A stretch of 5,733 nucleotides of DNA from an uncultured Coriobacteriaceae bacterium (lineage in GTDB: Bacteria > Actinomycetota > Coriobacteriia > Coriobacteriales > Eggerthellaceae), in contig URZP01000088.1 of NCBI GenBank assembly GCA_900552365.1, positions 1 through 5,733 on the forward strand, read 5' to 3'. The position numbers and the translations under genes are program-made. Positions 5,194 to 5,733 of the stretch are shown here, in pieces (within the stretch, counting starts at the first letter, position 1; each line of letters starts with the position of its first letter). The notes beneath the pieces were generated by a model that did not search any database, was not told the origin of the DNA, and saw nothing but the letters and a program-made list of their open reading frames with translations.

Positions 5194-5733
5194 CTTTTTA
5201 AGGTTGCGCATTGCACGTTGCTCGGCTGAAAGCACAGCAAGGCCAACACGGGTGGTTACGCGTCGGCCGCACAAGTTAAGCTCCAAAAAGGCGGTGCTCT
5301 TGCGTCTGTTAATGGTTTTGATAAGGCCTTCGTGGCCCAACAGCGGACCAGCCGTCACTACAACCTGATCGCCGTCTTTTAGGGCCTCGCTCATGGGCAC
5401 CACACGGTCTCCCCTATTGGTAAAATTGCCAATGAACTGGGTCTCTTCTTTTGCCAGCGGAACAAATTGACCGTCCTGGGATAGCACCCGTGCAAAGTCG
5501 TCCATGCGCAGCAAATACTGTTGCACGGTACGGGGGTCTGCCGTATCGCAGATGAGATAACCGGGGAACAACGGCTTGGTCGTGTTAACCCATTCGCCGT
5601 GTACCTTGATTTCGGTCTGATATTGGGGATAAAAGAGCTCCTGCAGGGCGCCAGACGGCACCACACGCTCGATGCGCTCGCGCATTACGTCTTCGCGACC
5701 GTTAATGACCTGAATCACATACCACACGAGCAC
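5182..5733 (-). CDS. loaP: LoaP-type transcription antiterminator (NusG paralogue), start at or near window edge
   Basis: Specialised NusG paralogue of 183 residues, expected to bind RNA polymerase and suppress termination across its own long operon. An N-terminal NGN domain (about residues 3-105) opens with WYVIQV and contains the LFPGYL segment (55-60) typical of NusG/LoaP. A linker leads to a C-terminal KOW domain (about 119-167) with the turn GPLLGHEGLIK (129-139). GPLxGxEGLI, a following basic RRK and a closing xVGLxVL strand are how I recognise LoaP rather than housekeeping NusG, whose KOW differs and which sits beside secE and ribosomal protein genes. In LoaP the family role is processive antitermination of polysaccharide and antibiotic operons through a leader-RNA hairpin; that leader would lie beyond the right edge. 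The reading frame is open to the edge with GTG at 5733. GTG at 5727, giving MWYVIQV, is an equally good start, and the ribosome binding site is out of view. The stop is TAA at 5184-5182, followed by the only gap in the gene chain. GC is lower here than in the epimerase gene. Confidence 0.88.
   Translation of the reverse strand: MLVWYVIQVINGREDVMRERIERVVPSGALQELFYPQYQTEIKVHGEWVNTTKPLFPGYLICDTADPRTVQQYLLRMDDFARVLSQDGQFVPLAKEETQFIGNFTNRGDRVVPMSEALKDGDQVVVTAGPLLGHEGLIKTINRRKSTAFLELNLCGRRVTTRVGLAVLSAEQRAMRNLKKAIV

Noticed and set aside
5191..5204. A-run near the loaP 3' end as a programmed frameshift site
   Set aside because: There are only five A residues, no proper X-XXY-YYZ heptamer in frame and no meaningful extended product.
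5284..5310. U-run of five on the minus strand as a possible intrinsic terminator within loaP
   Set aside because: No stable GC hairpin precedes it, and it encodes part of the conserved KOW domain (RRKSTAFLEL).

Overview
The window is one uninterrupted, leftward (minus-strand) stretch of a surface-polysaccharide (capsule/exopolysaccharide or teichoic-acid-like glycopolymer) biosynthesis locus. Seven genes are visible, read from high to low coordinates: a LoaP-type NusG paralogue (5733-5182), a monotopic polyprenyl-phosphate sugar phosphotransferase (5130-4366), a WecG/TagA/CpsF-family glycosyltransferase (4379-3573), a non-hydrolysing UDP-GlcNAc 2-epimerase WecB (3580-2465), two GT4-type glycosyltransferases (2472-1366 and 1369-290) and the first 100 codons of a GT32-type glycosyltransferase (300-1, running off the left edge). 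There are no tRNAs, rRNAs, mobile elements, CRISPR arrays or intrinsic terminators that I can support.

The organism is probably a high-GC Gram-positive gut-type actinobacterium, most likely a Coriobacteriia member (Collinsella/Olsenella-like). This is inference from three things: fairly high GC with GTG and TTG starts and strong GGAGG-type ribosome binding sites; LoaP, which is known mainly from Firmicutes, some Actinobacteria and spirochaetes, heading a polysaccharide operon; and the general look of the proteins. I could not run a database search, so the genus is not established.

Layout: five of the six gene junctions are overlaps (14, 8, 8, 4 and 11 bases), so the biosynthetic genes are very probably one translationally coupled transcript. 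The only gap is 51 bases (5181-5131), between the regulator and the first enzyme. It holds an AGGAGG ribosome binding site unusually far from the start codon, with two mutually exclusive small hairpins. One would hide the ribosome binding site; the other would leave it free and loop out the excess spacing.

How the genes fit together: LoaP would ride on RNA polymerase and suppress termination over the long operon. The phosphotransferase would load the first sugar phosphate onto undecaprenyl phosphate at the inner face of the membrane. WecB would make UDP-ManNAc, and the WecG/TagA-type enzyme would add ManNAc as the second sugar. The GT4 and GT32 enzymes would extend the repeat unit or linkage unit. 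Flippase, polymerase and attachment genes are not in the window and should lie further left. The sugars added by the phosphotransferase and by the GT4/GT32 enzymes cannot be read from sequence alone.
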